Assembly: GCF_028554725.1 (NCBI RefSeq)
Contig: NC_071667.1
Span: forward strand, 56,041,501-56,105,500
Length of the DNA: 64,000 nucleotides
Source of the DNA: Zeugodacus cucurbitae
Taxonomy: Eukaryota > Arthropoda > Insecta > Diptera > Tephritidae
Direction of reading: 5' to 3'
Each line of letters opens with the position of its first letter. Within the stretch, counting starts at the first letter, position 1. This document shows positions 1-11,309 of the stretch, piece by piece. The notes beneath the pieces are model-generated. The model searched no databases, was not told the origin of the DNA, and was given only the letters and a program-made list of their open reading frames with translations. The position numbers and the translations under genes were made by a program.

Positions 1-205
1 CGGTATACAACAATTTTTCTAGTGAATTCGAAACTAATGACTGTCTGTCAAATAATTACCCGGGAATTCTCATTTTAAATGGATAAAAATATTGAACAAA
101 GAGTCGGTGTGAAATTTTGTGTTTCACACGAAATTTTTTGTGCCAAACGTTGAAGAAAACATTTGGTGATTCAAACATGTCGAAAACTCAAGTTTAGGAT
201 TGGTA

Positions 206-314
206 CAGGTGGTAATCACTTGGCGCTATGTCCGGGCTATATGGTGGATGCGATAAAACTTCCCATCCGAGCTCCCGTAGTTTCTGACGAGTCATCAACG
301 AAGTGTGTGGTCTG
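206..314 (-). pseudogene. mariner transposase scrap
   Basis: A 109-bp piece read on the minus strand matches the mariner copies at 30.4 kb and 36.6 kb nearly base for base. It encodes the end of the second catalytic block (RPHTS...), the YSPD motif and the APSDYH block holding the third catalytic aspartate of a D,D34D mariner transposase. Both ends stop abruptly in unrelated AT-rich DNA, so it is a fragment without terminal repeats and cannot be functional. Identification comes from motif reading and from comparison within the window. Confidence 0.8.
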
Positions 315-1156
315 TTACCAATCTAACATATAGGTGGTTTTCTTAATACTTACTACTCAGTTTTTAATGCCGAGCTAAATTTTAATAATTTTTGTGAATA
401 TATTAGCTGATGAGTTATTTAAAATGAGGTTTTATAAAAAGATCTGTCATGGTAGAATGTTTGAAAAAAAAAAAAAACGGCTTAAAGGTTATACTTCGGT
501 GGTCAGTTCTTGAAACTGACGCTTAATAGATTCAATAATGATCTCATGTTTCACACGAGATATCCAAACCCAGCTGTTTGAAGTCTTCGCCGAAAATCGG
601 GTATATAGATTAGTTCATAAATTGATTGATTTTTTATTGAACTAGTTCAAACAAATTTGCAAATAATAAATTAATGCTCAATAGAAATTGTTTCATATAC
701 AATCCGGAGGAATAAAGACCAAAAGCTCCTTCATAAAGGAATAAACGCGCTATGAAAACAGAGCATCAACAAATACCTCAAACACTGGTTGTACTTCGCA
801 TTTTCCAATTATTTTTCAGTTTTCTTAAATAAAATCAAAAAGAGGCGGCACTTATGATGGAATAAAAGACTTGAGGGCATTTGTGTAGGTTCTTTATAAA
901 ACAATTTTTTATAGTTAAAAATAATTTCCTTCAATGAAATTGCTGTTTTTGCAATTTGAGAAAGTAAATAATTTTATTAAAGTCTTCTTCTATGTTCAGA
1001 GCGTTTCTATTAAATAAAATATTAGTTGTTAGCCTGTTGCGAAAATGCAATGTTAATCCATGTATTAGTTATGTCTATAAATTTTTTGTCTTAACTTTGT
1101 TAACAATTTATTTATAAATTTACAACTTAAGACATATGCATAATAAATAATTCATT
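315..1156. other. AT-rich non-coding stretch
   Basis: AT-rich sequence with an A-run near 466-477 and no long open frame, repeat pair or RNA gene that I can recognise. It ends exactly where the first DINE-like element begins. Confidence 0.6.
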
Positions 1157-2275
1157 TTTATACTCTCGCAACAAAGTTGCTGCGAGAGTATTATAGTTTT
1201 GTCCACATAACGGTTGGTTGTAAGTCCTAAAACTAAACGAGTTAGATATATATCAAAGTGATCAGCGTGAAGAGTGGAGTTCAAATCCGAATGTCTGTCT
1301 GTCCGTCCGTCCGTCCGTCCGTCTGTGCAAGCTGTAACTTGAGTAAAAATTAAGATATCTTGATGAAACTTGGAACACGGACCACTGCCACGCCCACAAA
1401 ATGGAGAAAACCGAAAACACATAAAGTGCCATAACTAAGCCATAAATAAAGCTATGGAAATAAAATTTGGTATGAAGGGCGTGGGCTTGGCCCCGTCCCC
1501 AAATAGGTTTTTTGTATATATCTCGCAAACCAATAGAGCTATATAAACCAAACTTTCCGCAGTCGTTTTTTTTAGCCATTTCCTTATACAGGCCAAAATT
1601 GACAGAAATCGGATAATAACCACGCCCCCCTCCCATACAAAGGTTAGGTTGAAAATTACTAAATGTGGGTTAGCTCACTAACAAAAAACGTCAGAAACAC
1701 TAAATTTGACATAGGAAATGGCAGATAGAAGCTGCACTCAGATTTTTTTACAACATGGAAAATGGGCGTGGCGTCGCCCACTTATGGGTCAAAAACCATA
1801 TCTCAGGATCTACTCAACCGATTTCAATGAAACTTGGTATTAATAATAATAGTTTCCTAACACCCCAATGACATGTTGTGAAAATAGGCGAAATCGCTTC
1901 ACAACCACGCCTACTTCTTATATACCAGAACTTTGAAGACGATCTGAATCGTTTACTTTACAATATATAAAGTAAGCACTAGTGAAGATATCGATGCAGA
2001 ACTTTGCACAAATACTACGTTTATAGTGTGGCAGACCCATTCTAAAAATCACCGAAATCGGACCATAGGTTGTCAAGGCCCCATATATCGAACACGAGGA
2101 CCTCGGTACTTCTAACCTAATATTAGGGTTTCCAACTTTCAATGGACTTTATACAATATATATGACGAATATGTGGGTCAAATTGTGATTATATAATATA
2201 AATAAAGTTAAATAAGTAAATTGCGAGAGTATAAAATGTTCGGTTACACCCGAACTTAGCCCTTCCTTACTTGTT
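1157..2275 (+). mobile_element. DINE-1-like Helentron, copy A (full length)
   Basis: A non-autonomous rolling-circle element of the DINE-1/Helentron type. The 5' end carries TATACTCTCGCA, which forms a perfect 10-bp hairpin with 1181-1190. A GTCT/GTCC microsatellite follows at about 1291-1325. Near the 3' end the subterminal inverted repeat GCGAGAGTATAAAA is followed by the stem-loop GTTCGGTTACACCCGAAC (2238-2255), and the element ends in CTTCCTTACTTGTT. This order (subterminal repeat, microsatellite core, inverted subterminal repeat, 3' stem-loop) is the known DINE-1 architecture. No protein is encoded; short frames inside are chance. It belongs to subfamily 1 with copies B, C and I. Movement would need an autonomous Helentron elsewhere. 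Confidence 0.88.
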
Positions 2276-4039
2276 CTTGTTTGCATTCAACCTTGAGAAT
2301 CTTTTTACATTTCTACGGAATTTTTCTTGATTTTCATTTATAATAAATTTACATAAACCTTACAAGGCGGTGCCTGGTCAAATTGTTGTTGTTGTAGAGA
2401 ACAGCTGCACGCACATTAATATATATTTTTTATATATTATATAAATTTGTATATGCATGTTTGTATGTTTTTGCATTTTTATGCAAACCGCGTGTGTGTA
2501 CATAAAATGCAAAAAATGTGCACAAATCAGCTCAGTGGTGTTTTCACTATATATTTAAATATGTTTAAATTCCAGTTTGTATGGATGTGTGTATGTATAA
2601 ACACCTGTCAGGTGGTTTCCGAACGCCCACTCACACACACATCGGCATGAACCGACAACAACACAAACTCGCAGGCATATAAAAAGCATACATACACCGG
2701 CTCTACATTCGTTCATTCCTTGCAAAACATTTTACTTAGCTCCGCTCCTCCCCGCTTGGTCTACCCACGCCTCCTTTGTTTCGGCGCCATTTCCTTTGCA
2801 TTGTTTGCGCTGTCAGCTTTTTGTCGCTGCCTTGTAATGCTTTAAATACTGTCAACAATACTGTTGTTGTTGTTGTTAGGTGTTGGTTGCTTTGTCGTTG
2901 CTTTGCTGCCTGACTGTGTGAACAAGTTTCGCACGTACGCTCGCGTGTGTGTGCTTCCGCTCACATGTATTTTTATTGGTATGTGTGCGTGTGTGTGTGT
3001 GTTTGGTGCGTTGATTTTTTGTTTATCCACTTCGTTGCTGTGTTTTGCTGCTTTCCGCTTTGTCTTTTTGGCGGTTTTTGCGCATTTGCTTTGTTTGTTG
3101 TTTTCTGCTTGTTGTTGTTGTTGCTGCTGTTCATGCTTTGCGGTTCGTTCAGGTGTCTGTTTTGCTTGGCTTTTGTTTTTCTTCATTTCTCGTTTTTTTC
3201 TGTAGTTCTAGCGGTTTGCTTGTATTACCGTTGTTTATACTGTTGTTGTTTTTGTTGTTAGTTAAAGTGTCACGCATGTCTGGCGCAGAGGCTCTTCATT
3301 GCCGCCGCCTTTATTTGCTACCGTACAGCCTGCTTGGCGAACACGCTGTAGCCGTGACTCACACACATTCACATATATGTAGCCTTCTGTGTTTTTGGTG
3401 TTGTTGTTTTACGCTGTTTTTTTGTTCCGTCAAAAGCTTACGCATACACAACAGTTTGTCATTGATTTGTCGCACATTTTGCAATTTTTGTCATTTTGAT
3501 GCGGCTTTTTGTGACTCAAGTTGGCAGAGTGGGAACGCGTTGCTTTTTATTTAATTCTCAGACATACATACATCTCACACATGTGCATACTGCCTCCATT
3601 GTCTGTGCGGCTTTGGTTCGCGCTGGCACGCATCTCTCACTGTGGAGCTCAAAGAGTTGACAGCCCGTTAAGTTATTGTGTAACGCGAGTTATTCACCTT
3701 TGATTTATTGTGTGATTTACTCATTTAGGTGTAAGCAAATACGCAAATATGCAAATACGCGAATATTTACACTAACACACAGAGACACACACTCACACTC
3801 AGGCATATATGCACAGACTGGCTTACGTAAACACGCTTAACGAAGTGTTAAGTTCTGGTGTTTACGTAACGATGTGTTTAAGTTTTAAGTCAACAAATGT
3901 GTGTCGATGAATTGCATGCATGTATTTGCATATAAATATTCAAATACATATGTACATAATTTAGTTCTCTAATGTTTACTTATGCATATTGTTAGTTAGT
4001 ATTGAAGAAACAAATATTTGTTTTTAAATTTAAGCAGAT
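2276..4039. other. T/G-rich low-complexity DNA, possible minus-strand untranslated exon
   Basis: Strong strand asymmetry: the plus strand is T/G-rich with TTG/GTT runs (2862-2878), TG runs (about 2984-3002) and TGT/TGC runs (about 3110-3130). Read on the minus strand, 3186-2842 is rich in CAA/CAG and A-rich words, as in many fly 5' untranslated exons, and contains a 114-codon Gln/Lys/Thr-rich frame. I take that frame as compositional, not as a recognised protein. From 3720 to 4039 the sequence is AT-rich with short CA runs. Confidence 0.4.
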
Positions 4040-4049
4040 ATATTGAGTG

Positions 4050-4485
4050 TTACGTGAAGTAAGTGCTGCGGAAATTTCTAATAAAGCACTAAGGTGGAGT
4101 TAATTTCGGTTGGAACCAAAATATAAATAAAATTTTGGCTTATAACGCAAATATGTAGTTAGTGCGCCTAAAAGTAGGCAATGCAGTGTTCAAATAAGGT
4201 TGAAAGTTTTGCTAAATTTCATGATAAGGCAGTATGATAGAGCTAATTTCGGTTGGAACAAAAGATTAAATAAAATTCTGGCTTAAAACGTAAATAAATT
4301 GTTTATGCGCCTATAAGTAGGCAATTTATTTTTCATATAATGTCGAAAGTTTTGTGAAAATTAATGAAAAAATGACCAGTAAGGTAGAGTTAATTATGAT
4401 TGGAACCAAACATTTAATAAAAGAGAAGCTTTAAATCGTAAATAAATAGTGCATGCCCCTAAATGTAGGCAATGAAATGTTCATG
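4050..4485. repeat. ~145-bp tandem repeat, about three units
   Basis: The word TAATTTCGGTTGGAAC (or a close variant) recurs at 4101, 4244 and 4391, giving periods of 143 and 147 bp. The rest of the unit follows in register: an A-rich block, a GCGCCTA...TAGGCAAT block and a GAAAGTTTTG block. Each unit holds a short inverted repeat (GCCTA, four bases, TAGGC; CCTA/TAGG in unit 3). A partial unit precedes the first. This is satellite-like DNA; I do not recognise the family. Confidence 0.8.
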
Positions 4486-5420
4486 CAATGATTACTGCAG
4501 AATTCGCGTTAGCTGTACTATTTATCATCACTGAATAATTCCCACGACAATCGTGCTGACACAACCGTCTCATTTTTTAACCGCCTAAACACTGTGAACT
4601 CCCCAGTATTACTTTCAATTATTTGACGAATGTTTTCTGCCACTATAACAACAACAGCAACCCTCGGGAAAATTCGATGCTAACTAAACAGAACGGTTCC
4701 TCGTTTTTTTTCTGTCAAGAACTGCCAAATCTTCAGTATTTTACAAAATTACTAAGGTTACGTATTATTTTGTTAGGTTGAAGTTAGAGTGGATGCGAGT
4801 AGCGATACGAAGCTTGGAGAAATTATAATACAAGCAAGGAGTAATGCTAGAGTAGAAGCGACAAAGGGAGACAACAACGCTCCATTGCTTTTAGATATTT
4901 CAGTGTGAACGATAGATTAAGAATAAAATATTTATATTTCTAATAAAGTTTTTGACACTTTTGTTGAAAAAAATTCAGGTCAGCAAGTTCATTGATAATA
5001 GAACATTTTAACAATAATGTGAGAAATTAAATATAAAAAGATAGATAAAAACTGGAAATAAATGTATAAGAAAACAACAAATACTAACAAAGCAAAGGTG
5101 GTTGAAGCGAGAACTCACTCCACAACCTGATTTATCGCTTTGCCCTCGAACACGTCGTTGAAAGTCGCTTTGGTGCTCACACTCACTCTGATATCTGTGA
5201 GCGACATCCAGCTATTTAGAACTGGAATTCGCGCCATCTTATCCCATCGCTTCTCGGTCGCATTTTGACATCAGCCTTACAATAACAACAGGTGCCTAAC
5301 AAATTATTTATTGGCAATATATAAGGGTTAAATTGGAAGAGTGTATTTCGAATTCTATATTAGTTTAGATATTCCTCAAAATTGTTCTTTTAATATTAAA
5401 TGCCGACGGAACAAACATAG
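4486..5420. other. non-coding stretch, nothing recognised
   Basis: No long open frame or repeat pair seen. The piece at about 5100-5290 is more GC-balanced than its surroundings and reads without obvious low complexity, but no conserved protein or RNA was recognised on either strand. Confidence 0.5.
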
Positions 5421-6604
5421 AACAAGTGAGGAAGGGCTAAGTTCGAGTGTAACCGAACATTTTATACTCTCGCAATTTATTTATTTAACTTAATTTATAT
5501 TATATTATACACAATTTGACCCACATATTCGTCATATATATTGTATAAAGTCCATTGAAAGTTGGAAACCCTAATATTAGGTTAGAAGCACCGAGGTCCT
5601 CGTGTTCGATATATGGGGCCTTAAAAACCTATGGTCCGATTTCGGCGATTTTTAGAATGGGGCTGCCACACTATTAACATAGTATTTGTGCAAAGTTCTG
5701 CACCGATATCTTCACTAGTACTTACTTTATATATTGTAAAGTAAACGATTCAGATCGTCTTCAAAGTTCTGGTATAGAGGAAGTAGGCGTGGTTGTGAAG
5801 CGATTTGGCCTATTTTCACAACATATCATTGGGATGTAAGGAAACTATTACAAACCAAGTTTCATTGAAATCGGTCGAGTAGTTCCTGAGATATGGTTTT
5901 TGACCCATAAGTGGGCGACGCCACGCCCATTATCCATTTTGTAAAAAAATCTGAGTGCAGCTTCCATCTGCCATTTCTCATGTGAAATTTAGTGTTTCTG
6001 ACGATTTTCGTTAGTGAGTTAACCCACTTTTAGTAATTTTCAACCTAACTTTTGTATGGGAGGTGGGCGTGGTTATGATCCGATTTCTTTCATTAAGAAG
6101 TGGCTAAAAAACGACTGCAGGAAGTTTGGTTTATATAGCTCTATTGGTTTGCGAGATATGTACAAAAAACCTATTTGGAGGCGGGGCCGCGCCCAATTCC
6201 CCAAAAGAATTACATCCAAATATGCCCCTTCATAGTGCGATCCTTCATACGAAATTTTATTTCCATAGCTTTATTTATGGCTTAGTTATGGCACTTTATG
6301 CGTTTTCGGTTTTCGCCATTTTGTGGGCGTGGTCGGATTTTGCTCATTTTCGAAAGCAACCTTCCTATGGTGCCAAGAAATAAGTATGCCAAGTTTCATC
6401 AAGATATCTTAATTTTTACTCAAGTTACAGCTTGCACAGACGGACGGACAGATAGACATTCGGATTTGAACTCCACTCTTCATCCTTATCACTTTGGCAT
6501 ATATAACCCTATATCTAACTCGTTTAGTTTTGGGTGTTACAAACAACCGTTATGTGAACAAAACTATAATACTCTCTTTAGCAATTTTGTTGCGAGAGTA
6601 TGAA
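5421..6604 (-). mobile_element. DINE-1-like Helentron, copy B (full length)
   Basis: The same element as copy A in reverse orientation. The 3' end (AACAAGTGAGGAAGGGC as read on plus) and its stem-loop (5441-5458, one stem mismatch) lie at the low-coordinate side. The 5' subterminal repeat GTTGCGAGAGTAT lies at 6589-6601. The GTCC/GTCT microsatellite is short here (about 6439-6460). The whole length aligns with copies A and I (subfamily 1). Open frames at 6126-6383 and 6298-6603 fall inside the element and look like accidental frames, since other copies break them. Confidence 0.88.
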
Positions 6605-8846
6605 AAGTGATATCTCATCGATTTCCATAATACTAATTTACTAAACATGAGGTTATAATTTAGGACTACACGTATTAAGTCTTAAAGGTCATTTAGATCC
6701 GGTTAAATTTCTCCAGATCTCGTTCTCAGATACACATTTTTTTATTCTCAGACCTTTAAGGCTGGCTCTCTGGATTTATTGAAGACATTTAGCAGCCTGT
6801 ATTGTGCGATATTTTGAAGTAAAACGCAAATCGCTTATTTTTCAAAGACAACATGGCCACAAAAACCTCAACAGCTACTTGTTCTGCACTACGAAAAAAA
6901 TTAAAAAGTGTTGTTACTCGAAAGAGTGAAAAAAACTGCGAAAAGGATATGAAAAGAAGCTTAAATTCCACTCTTTCAATGCCAGCACCACTTTAGGATC
7001 GGCGAAAAATAATAACAACCAATACATACTTGCTACTCTTACAATCACAGTGATTACTTTTGAAAGCAACCGAATGCAAGCGCAGTTAAAAAAGTGAAAA
7101 GAGCACCTCAATCGCGATTGCGATATCAAAAGCAACCATTCACAAATTTCCATTTCAAGTGACGCTTTACAAAATGCCAACTGTTTGCAAAGTGGCGCGC
7201 GCGCGGCAATCTTGATGTGGCCACCAAACAGCCAGCGCAACCACAAACGCAAGCCACGCACACACACACACACACATGCAGCAGGCGTCGACTTAAGCGG
7301 CAGCGCCGTTAAATGCAGTACGAAATGAGCGAAATCGAGTGTTGAATTGTGCATTAAATGGCTAATAAAAGATTAAAGAAGTAAAGCGCGCTGCGACCGA
7401 CGACGGTCAACAGGGGATGATGAGGAGCGAAGCAGCGTTGCAATGAAAAATTTCCAGAAGAGTACTCATGCTGGGGTGAAAAGAAGCGTTTAAGAAGCGC
7501 ACACAAAAGAGTGCAATCGACGAAGAAAACCCAAGCAATATTTCTCGCTTGCGTGTGTATGTTTGTGTGTGTGGCAATGGCAGCCATTGCAAATAGATTA
7601 AAGAGCTGTCGGATTAAGGACGGAAGAAGTAAAGACAGTGTGGAGCGCCGCCACCGCCATTAAGCAGTCGCCATTGCGGTTCCGCAACGGACCCGAGGAT
7701 GCACGGACAACAGGAATGCAAGGAAAGCAAAATAACAAAAGCAACAATTTGAATGCAGTGTCGGGTGCTGGCTGCAGGACATGGCTTGGATGCCTTCGTG
7801 CCGCTGCGCTTGGACAGCAAATGTGGCAGAAGCGAAAAGTCGCAACGTGGAAGATGAAGGGCAGCCGACTGGATTATGCGTAAATGCTGTGCATACTTCA
7901 CCTTCCTGTGCTCACACGCGCTTCCATTTTGCTTTTCTCCAGCTCTCGCTCTCAGCCACACTTTGGCAGCAAGAAATATTGCGGTGTTTCGCTCGGACTG
8001 CGTGAACGCGTATCTTCAACTGGGATTTGTGATTTCTTTCGTTCTTTACTAGTTTGTTTTTTCTTCGCCACCTTATACCTTCCACAGCTGCTTGATTATT
8101 CCGCACACAGTCGCCTGCTTTAACGGGTTATCTATACTTTGATTTAATTTTTCATACATTTTGCGTTTCCTTTTACCCCTAGATTTCACCTGCCGCTGCG
8201 GTGGCTTTGCTAGTTCACAGTTATTTTTATTATTCTCTATGTGCATTAGCTTAGCTTAATTCCTTTTTTCAATTTTCTGAAGCTTTTTGTTCTACAAGAG
8301 CTTAGAGTTTGAGATTATGAGGGCGTTCACGTTGCTTTTTTCGCACTACATCTTAAGAAGCTTTCATGCAGCGTCTCTTTTTTCGTGTAGCCGATTACTG
8401 AATAGCAAAGTAATTTAGAATTTAGAATTATACCTAAAATAGCGGAGAGAAGTGTTTTGAGGGTAGCAAATAATCAAAAAGAAATATGATTTAGTACAAA
8501 GTGGAAGCTCTGTGTAAATTGTAAGCGACACTTACCTTTTAAATATTTATTATTATGATGTGTTAAACAGTGCTAACCCACTGACCAAGAGCCCCGGATA
8601 ATAAAAAAGGAATCAACCACATCATTCATTTTGAAACAAAGAAATGCTCTCGTTATATGTGTGAGCCAATGCGAAGATTTTTGGATACTGAATGTCATAC
8701 TGTAATCTTGGTATTATGGTTTGGTCACATTGGAGTCATAATTTGTTGCCGTTGAATTTTTTGTCGTGAAAAACTCCTACTTTCCCAAATTCTCGTGGGA
8801 ACTATATAAACCTTTCTTAATCAATAAATAGAGAAAAAGAGACAAC
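6605..8846 (+). other. possible 5' untranslated exon region, no coding gene recognised
   Basis: Between about 6890 and 7885 the plus strand has the look of a fly 5' UTR: purine-rich, many GTGAAA/AAAAG words, CAGC/CAAC words, a GCGCGCGCG run (about 7196-7204), a CA run (7258-7276) and several short upstream ATG frames. An 81-codon frame (7638-7883) has no recognisable domain. GT dinucleotides in a donor-like context occur at about 7628 (GAA|GTAAAG) and 7879 (GTAAAT), both only fair. From 7886 to 8846 nothing is recognised. Confidence 0.35.
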
Positions 8847-9556
8847 ACCCGCGCCGTTAGATCTGCCTTTTCCAGACTGGATAAGGAAGCGAAGCGTATG
8901 GGTCTAGTGGTGAACAAGGATAAGACGAAATATCTCCTGCCATCAAACAAACAGTCAGCGCATTCGCGTCTTGGCTCTCACGTCACTGTTGACAGTCATA
9001 CCTTTGAAGTAGTAGATAGTTTCGTCTACTTGGGAACCAGCATTAACAACACCAACAATGTCAGCCTTGAAATCCAGCGCAGAATCACTCTTGCCAACAG
9101 GTGCCACTTTGGACTAAGTAGGCAATTGAAAAGTAAAGTCCTCTCTCGACGAACAAAAACCAAACTCTACAAGTCTCTAATCATTCCCGTCTTACTTTAC
9201 GGTGCAGAATCGTGGACGATGTCAACATCCGATGAGAAGGCACTAGGAGTTTTCGAGAGAAAGATTTTGCGCAAGATTTACGGTCCTCTAAACATTGGCA
9301 ACGGCAAATACCGCAGAAGATGGAATGATGAGCTGTAGCTGTCCAGCTATGAAAGTGTTCGATGCATACCCGCTGGTGGAAGCCGAGGAAGAGGGACTAC
9401 TCGACTCCGATGGAAGGACCAGATGGAGAAGGACCTGTCTTCACTTGGTATTACCAATTGGCGCCAAACTGCTAAAACGAGAGATGCGTAGCGCGCTTTT
9501 GTGGGCTCGGCTATAACCGTGTAAGCGGTGTCTATGCCAGTCAAGAAGAAGAATAT
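8847..9556 (+). pseudogene. RTE-type non-LTR retrotransposon 3' end, copy 1
   Basis: A 5'-truncated copy starting just after the catalytic YADD motif of reverse transcriptase. The frame at 8898-9338 (146 codons) has the C-terminal signature of RTE-clade proteins: [66 protein letters not shown] and YRRRWNDEL. A deletion of roughly 100 nt after that point, compared with the copy at 22 kb, removes the RLRWLGHV block and shifts the frame before the tail (KVFDA, GGSRGRG). The element ends near 9556 in an AAG-repeat tail (TCAAGAAGAAGAA), as RTE elements often do. It lacks endonuclease and most of RT, so it is inactive. Confidence 0.88.
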
Positions 9557-10322
9557 AAAGAGTTATCAGTTATGATAGACATTTCTAGTATTTTCAAGAA
9601 CCTGTCATAAATCATAAACTAAGTGTTCCATAGGTATTCGGAATACCTGTAATCAGACATATTCGGTGACACAAAAAAACAAAAAACAACGGTCAAAGAG
9701 CAAGTAAAGTCGCATGAATATAAAGTCCAATTATTGACAACTGGATTCAGAAATAGGCGTATCAGTTCACAGCTGCATCATAAGAGGTGGTGAAAAGTAA
9801 GATTGTCTGCGATATTACTCATGATGGTTGGTTTTGTAGTTGTATTTGAGCTATCACCGACAACTTTTTGACTACCCACAAACAAGGTGTCAGCAACCAA
9901 AGACTACACATTGGAACTTAATACAATCTCACAGGAATTACCAAAATTCATATAAATAAATGAACTATGAAAATTTAGAGAATAGATTAAGAAAGAGGCG
10001 AGGGATCACATGCCATCCATATTATTTCCACATATACTAAACCTAAACAGTTATTGATTTAGTCGAGCATAGACGTAAACATCACAATTTCGTTCGACGA
10101 GCTTTATATTGCTTACACCCCAACATATCAATAAATATATCTATTAGGGTGGTTTTCAACTGCATGAAGGAACTTTTTATATTTCATTCGGGTTATTATT
10201 TATACATATCACTAAATAAAATCCAATCCATAATAAAATAAAACATTGATGAACGCTATACAACAACCCAAATGTGCCACATATCAGATATAAAATTATA
10301 TTTATTACTGACTACAGGTTCC
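9557..10322. other. non-coding stretch with one solitary GGGTGG repeat end
   Basis: AT-rich with no long frame. At 10145-10153 the word TTAGGGTGG resembles the terminus of the TA-flanked element near 38.3 kb. No matching inverted end was found nearby, so it may be a broken copy or chance. Confidence 0.4.
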
Positions 10323-10330
10323 TCGAGAGT

Positions 10331-11301
10331 CAGTGGCGAACGCAGGAAAAAAATGGGGGGGGGGGGGGGGCGGGTGTGTTTGGGTTTTAGGTAAAAAGAC
10401 AATGTTTCATTATTTTATTCACAAATTGAAGTCTAATCTTCTTTTATTTTGGGTCATAACATTTAAAATCTCTTCCTCCGTCACGTCTATATCTCTATGG
10501 ATATTCAAGAGAGCCATTCCGTTCAGGTGTGCTTCTCTAGTTTTATTTCTTAAATATGTTTTAAGCCTGCGAAGTGAGGAACACGAGCGTTCACTTGAAG
10601 CGACAGATATAGGGATTGTTGCTCCAATCTTTAAAAAACGATGCACTGTTTTGAAAATTTTTGCATCGCAACAATTCAACGCGTCTAAAAAAGTTTTGGA
10701 TCTCTTTGTTTGATTTAACCAGTTCCTGAAAATGTATTCAAAATTTTAGTTAGAAAATATAATCTGAAGAAAAGATTTTTAACCTTTTCCACATTCTAAA
10801 TTCAGCAACGAAATCATCGGGATCTTCTACATCAGCGGACCATTGCTTTTCTAAAACACGAACAGTCTCCTGCATCTCAATAACGTCAAGATTTGTGCAT
10901 TTATTTGGCAAAATGTTTTCAATTTTGCAAAGCAGCTCTCGATGTTTTAAAAATCGTTCATTGATTTGGACCAAAAAATGATCTAAAAGCGGTATATAAA
11001 TTGATCTGCGGTAATATTCTTCCGGTTCGCCTTCATAATTGTCGCGATTAGTTTGCCGTTTCGCCAAACGCGGAATTTTGATTTCCAAATCTAATTCTGC
11101 GGCTATTGTGTTAACTGATTCAAAAATTAGTTTAAACGATTGTTCAATTTTGAAAAACAAATAATAAGTAAAGTTGTGTATCTAATTCAGACCAGTTTTT
11201 TCTGGTTGTTTTTATTAAAAATATAGACATTTTAATTAAGACACTCAAGTATTTTTTTGCAAATAGCTTAATTTTTTGGGGTGTTGCTGCGTTCGCCCCT
11301 G
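10331..11301 (-). mobile_element. hAT element, internally deleted, with TIRs
   Basis: The ends read CAGTGGCGAACGCAG (10331-10345) and, inverted, CAGGGGCGAACGCAG (11287-11301). Fourteen of 15 bases match and the CAGKGGCG start is typical of hAT transposons. The eight bases outside each end, TCGAGAGT and TCGGAAGT, match at six of eight positions, fitting a decayed 8-bp hAT target-site duplication. The 971-bp unit keeps only the C-terminal transposase on the minus strand, so it is a deletion derivative of a longer element. A run of 16 G (10355-10370) lies just inside the left end. Confidence 0.85.
10419..11160 (-). pseudogene. C-terminal hAT transposase, two exons with a 58-nt intron
   Basis: Exon 1 (11160 down to 10784) has a patch common in ZMYM1-like or '52 kDa repressor'-like hAT proteins (EEYYRRSIYIPLLDHFL). 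Exon 2 (10725 down to 10419) carries the hAT C-terminal dimerisation domain (SVASSERSCSSLRRLKTYLRN...LALLNIHRDI type). Exon 1 runs into a stop if unspliced. A donor at 10783 (AAAAG|GTTAAA), a CTAAC branch site and an acceptor at 10726 (ATTTTCAG|G) define an intron that joins both exons in frame through AGG (Arg) with no stop. The stop TGA overlaps a poly-A signal AATAAA (10414-10419). The N-terminal DNA-binding domain and most of the catalytic core are missing, so it cannot transpose itself. The true upstream start is unknown. Confidence 0.8.
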
Positions 11302-11309
11302 TCGGAAGT

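Noticed and set aside
1285..1330. GTCC/GTCT run and nearby GGAGTTCAAATCC word, first considered as a tRNA T-arm
   Set aside because: No acceptor or anticodon stems around it, and the same word recurs inside several DINE copies as part of the element.
2678..2718. TATAAAAAG with a TCATTC initiator-like word downstream
   Set aside because: The spacing (about 37 bases to the A) is too long for a standard fly TATA/Inr promoter and nothing else supports a start.
2842..3186. 114-codon minus-strand Gln/Lys-rich frame
   Set aside because: Poly-Gln from CAA/CAG repeats and an otherwise unremarkable sequence; more likely untranslated or low-complexity DNA than a protein.
3045..3554. 169-codon plus-strand frame rich in Val, Leu, Phe and Cys
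   Set aside because: Produced by TTG/TGT/CTT low-complexity DNA, which favours hydrophobic codons and few stops; overlapping frames in other phases look the same.
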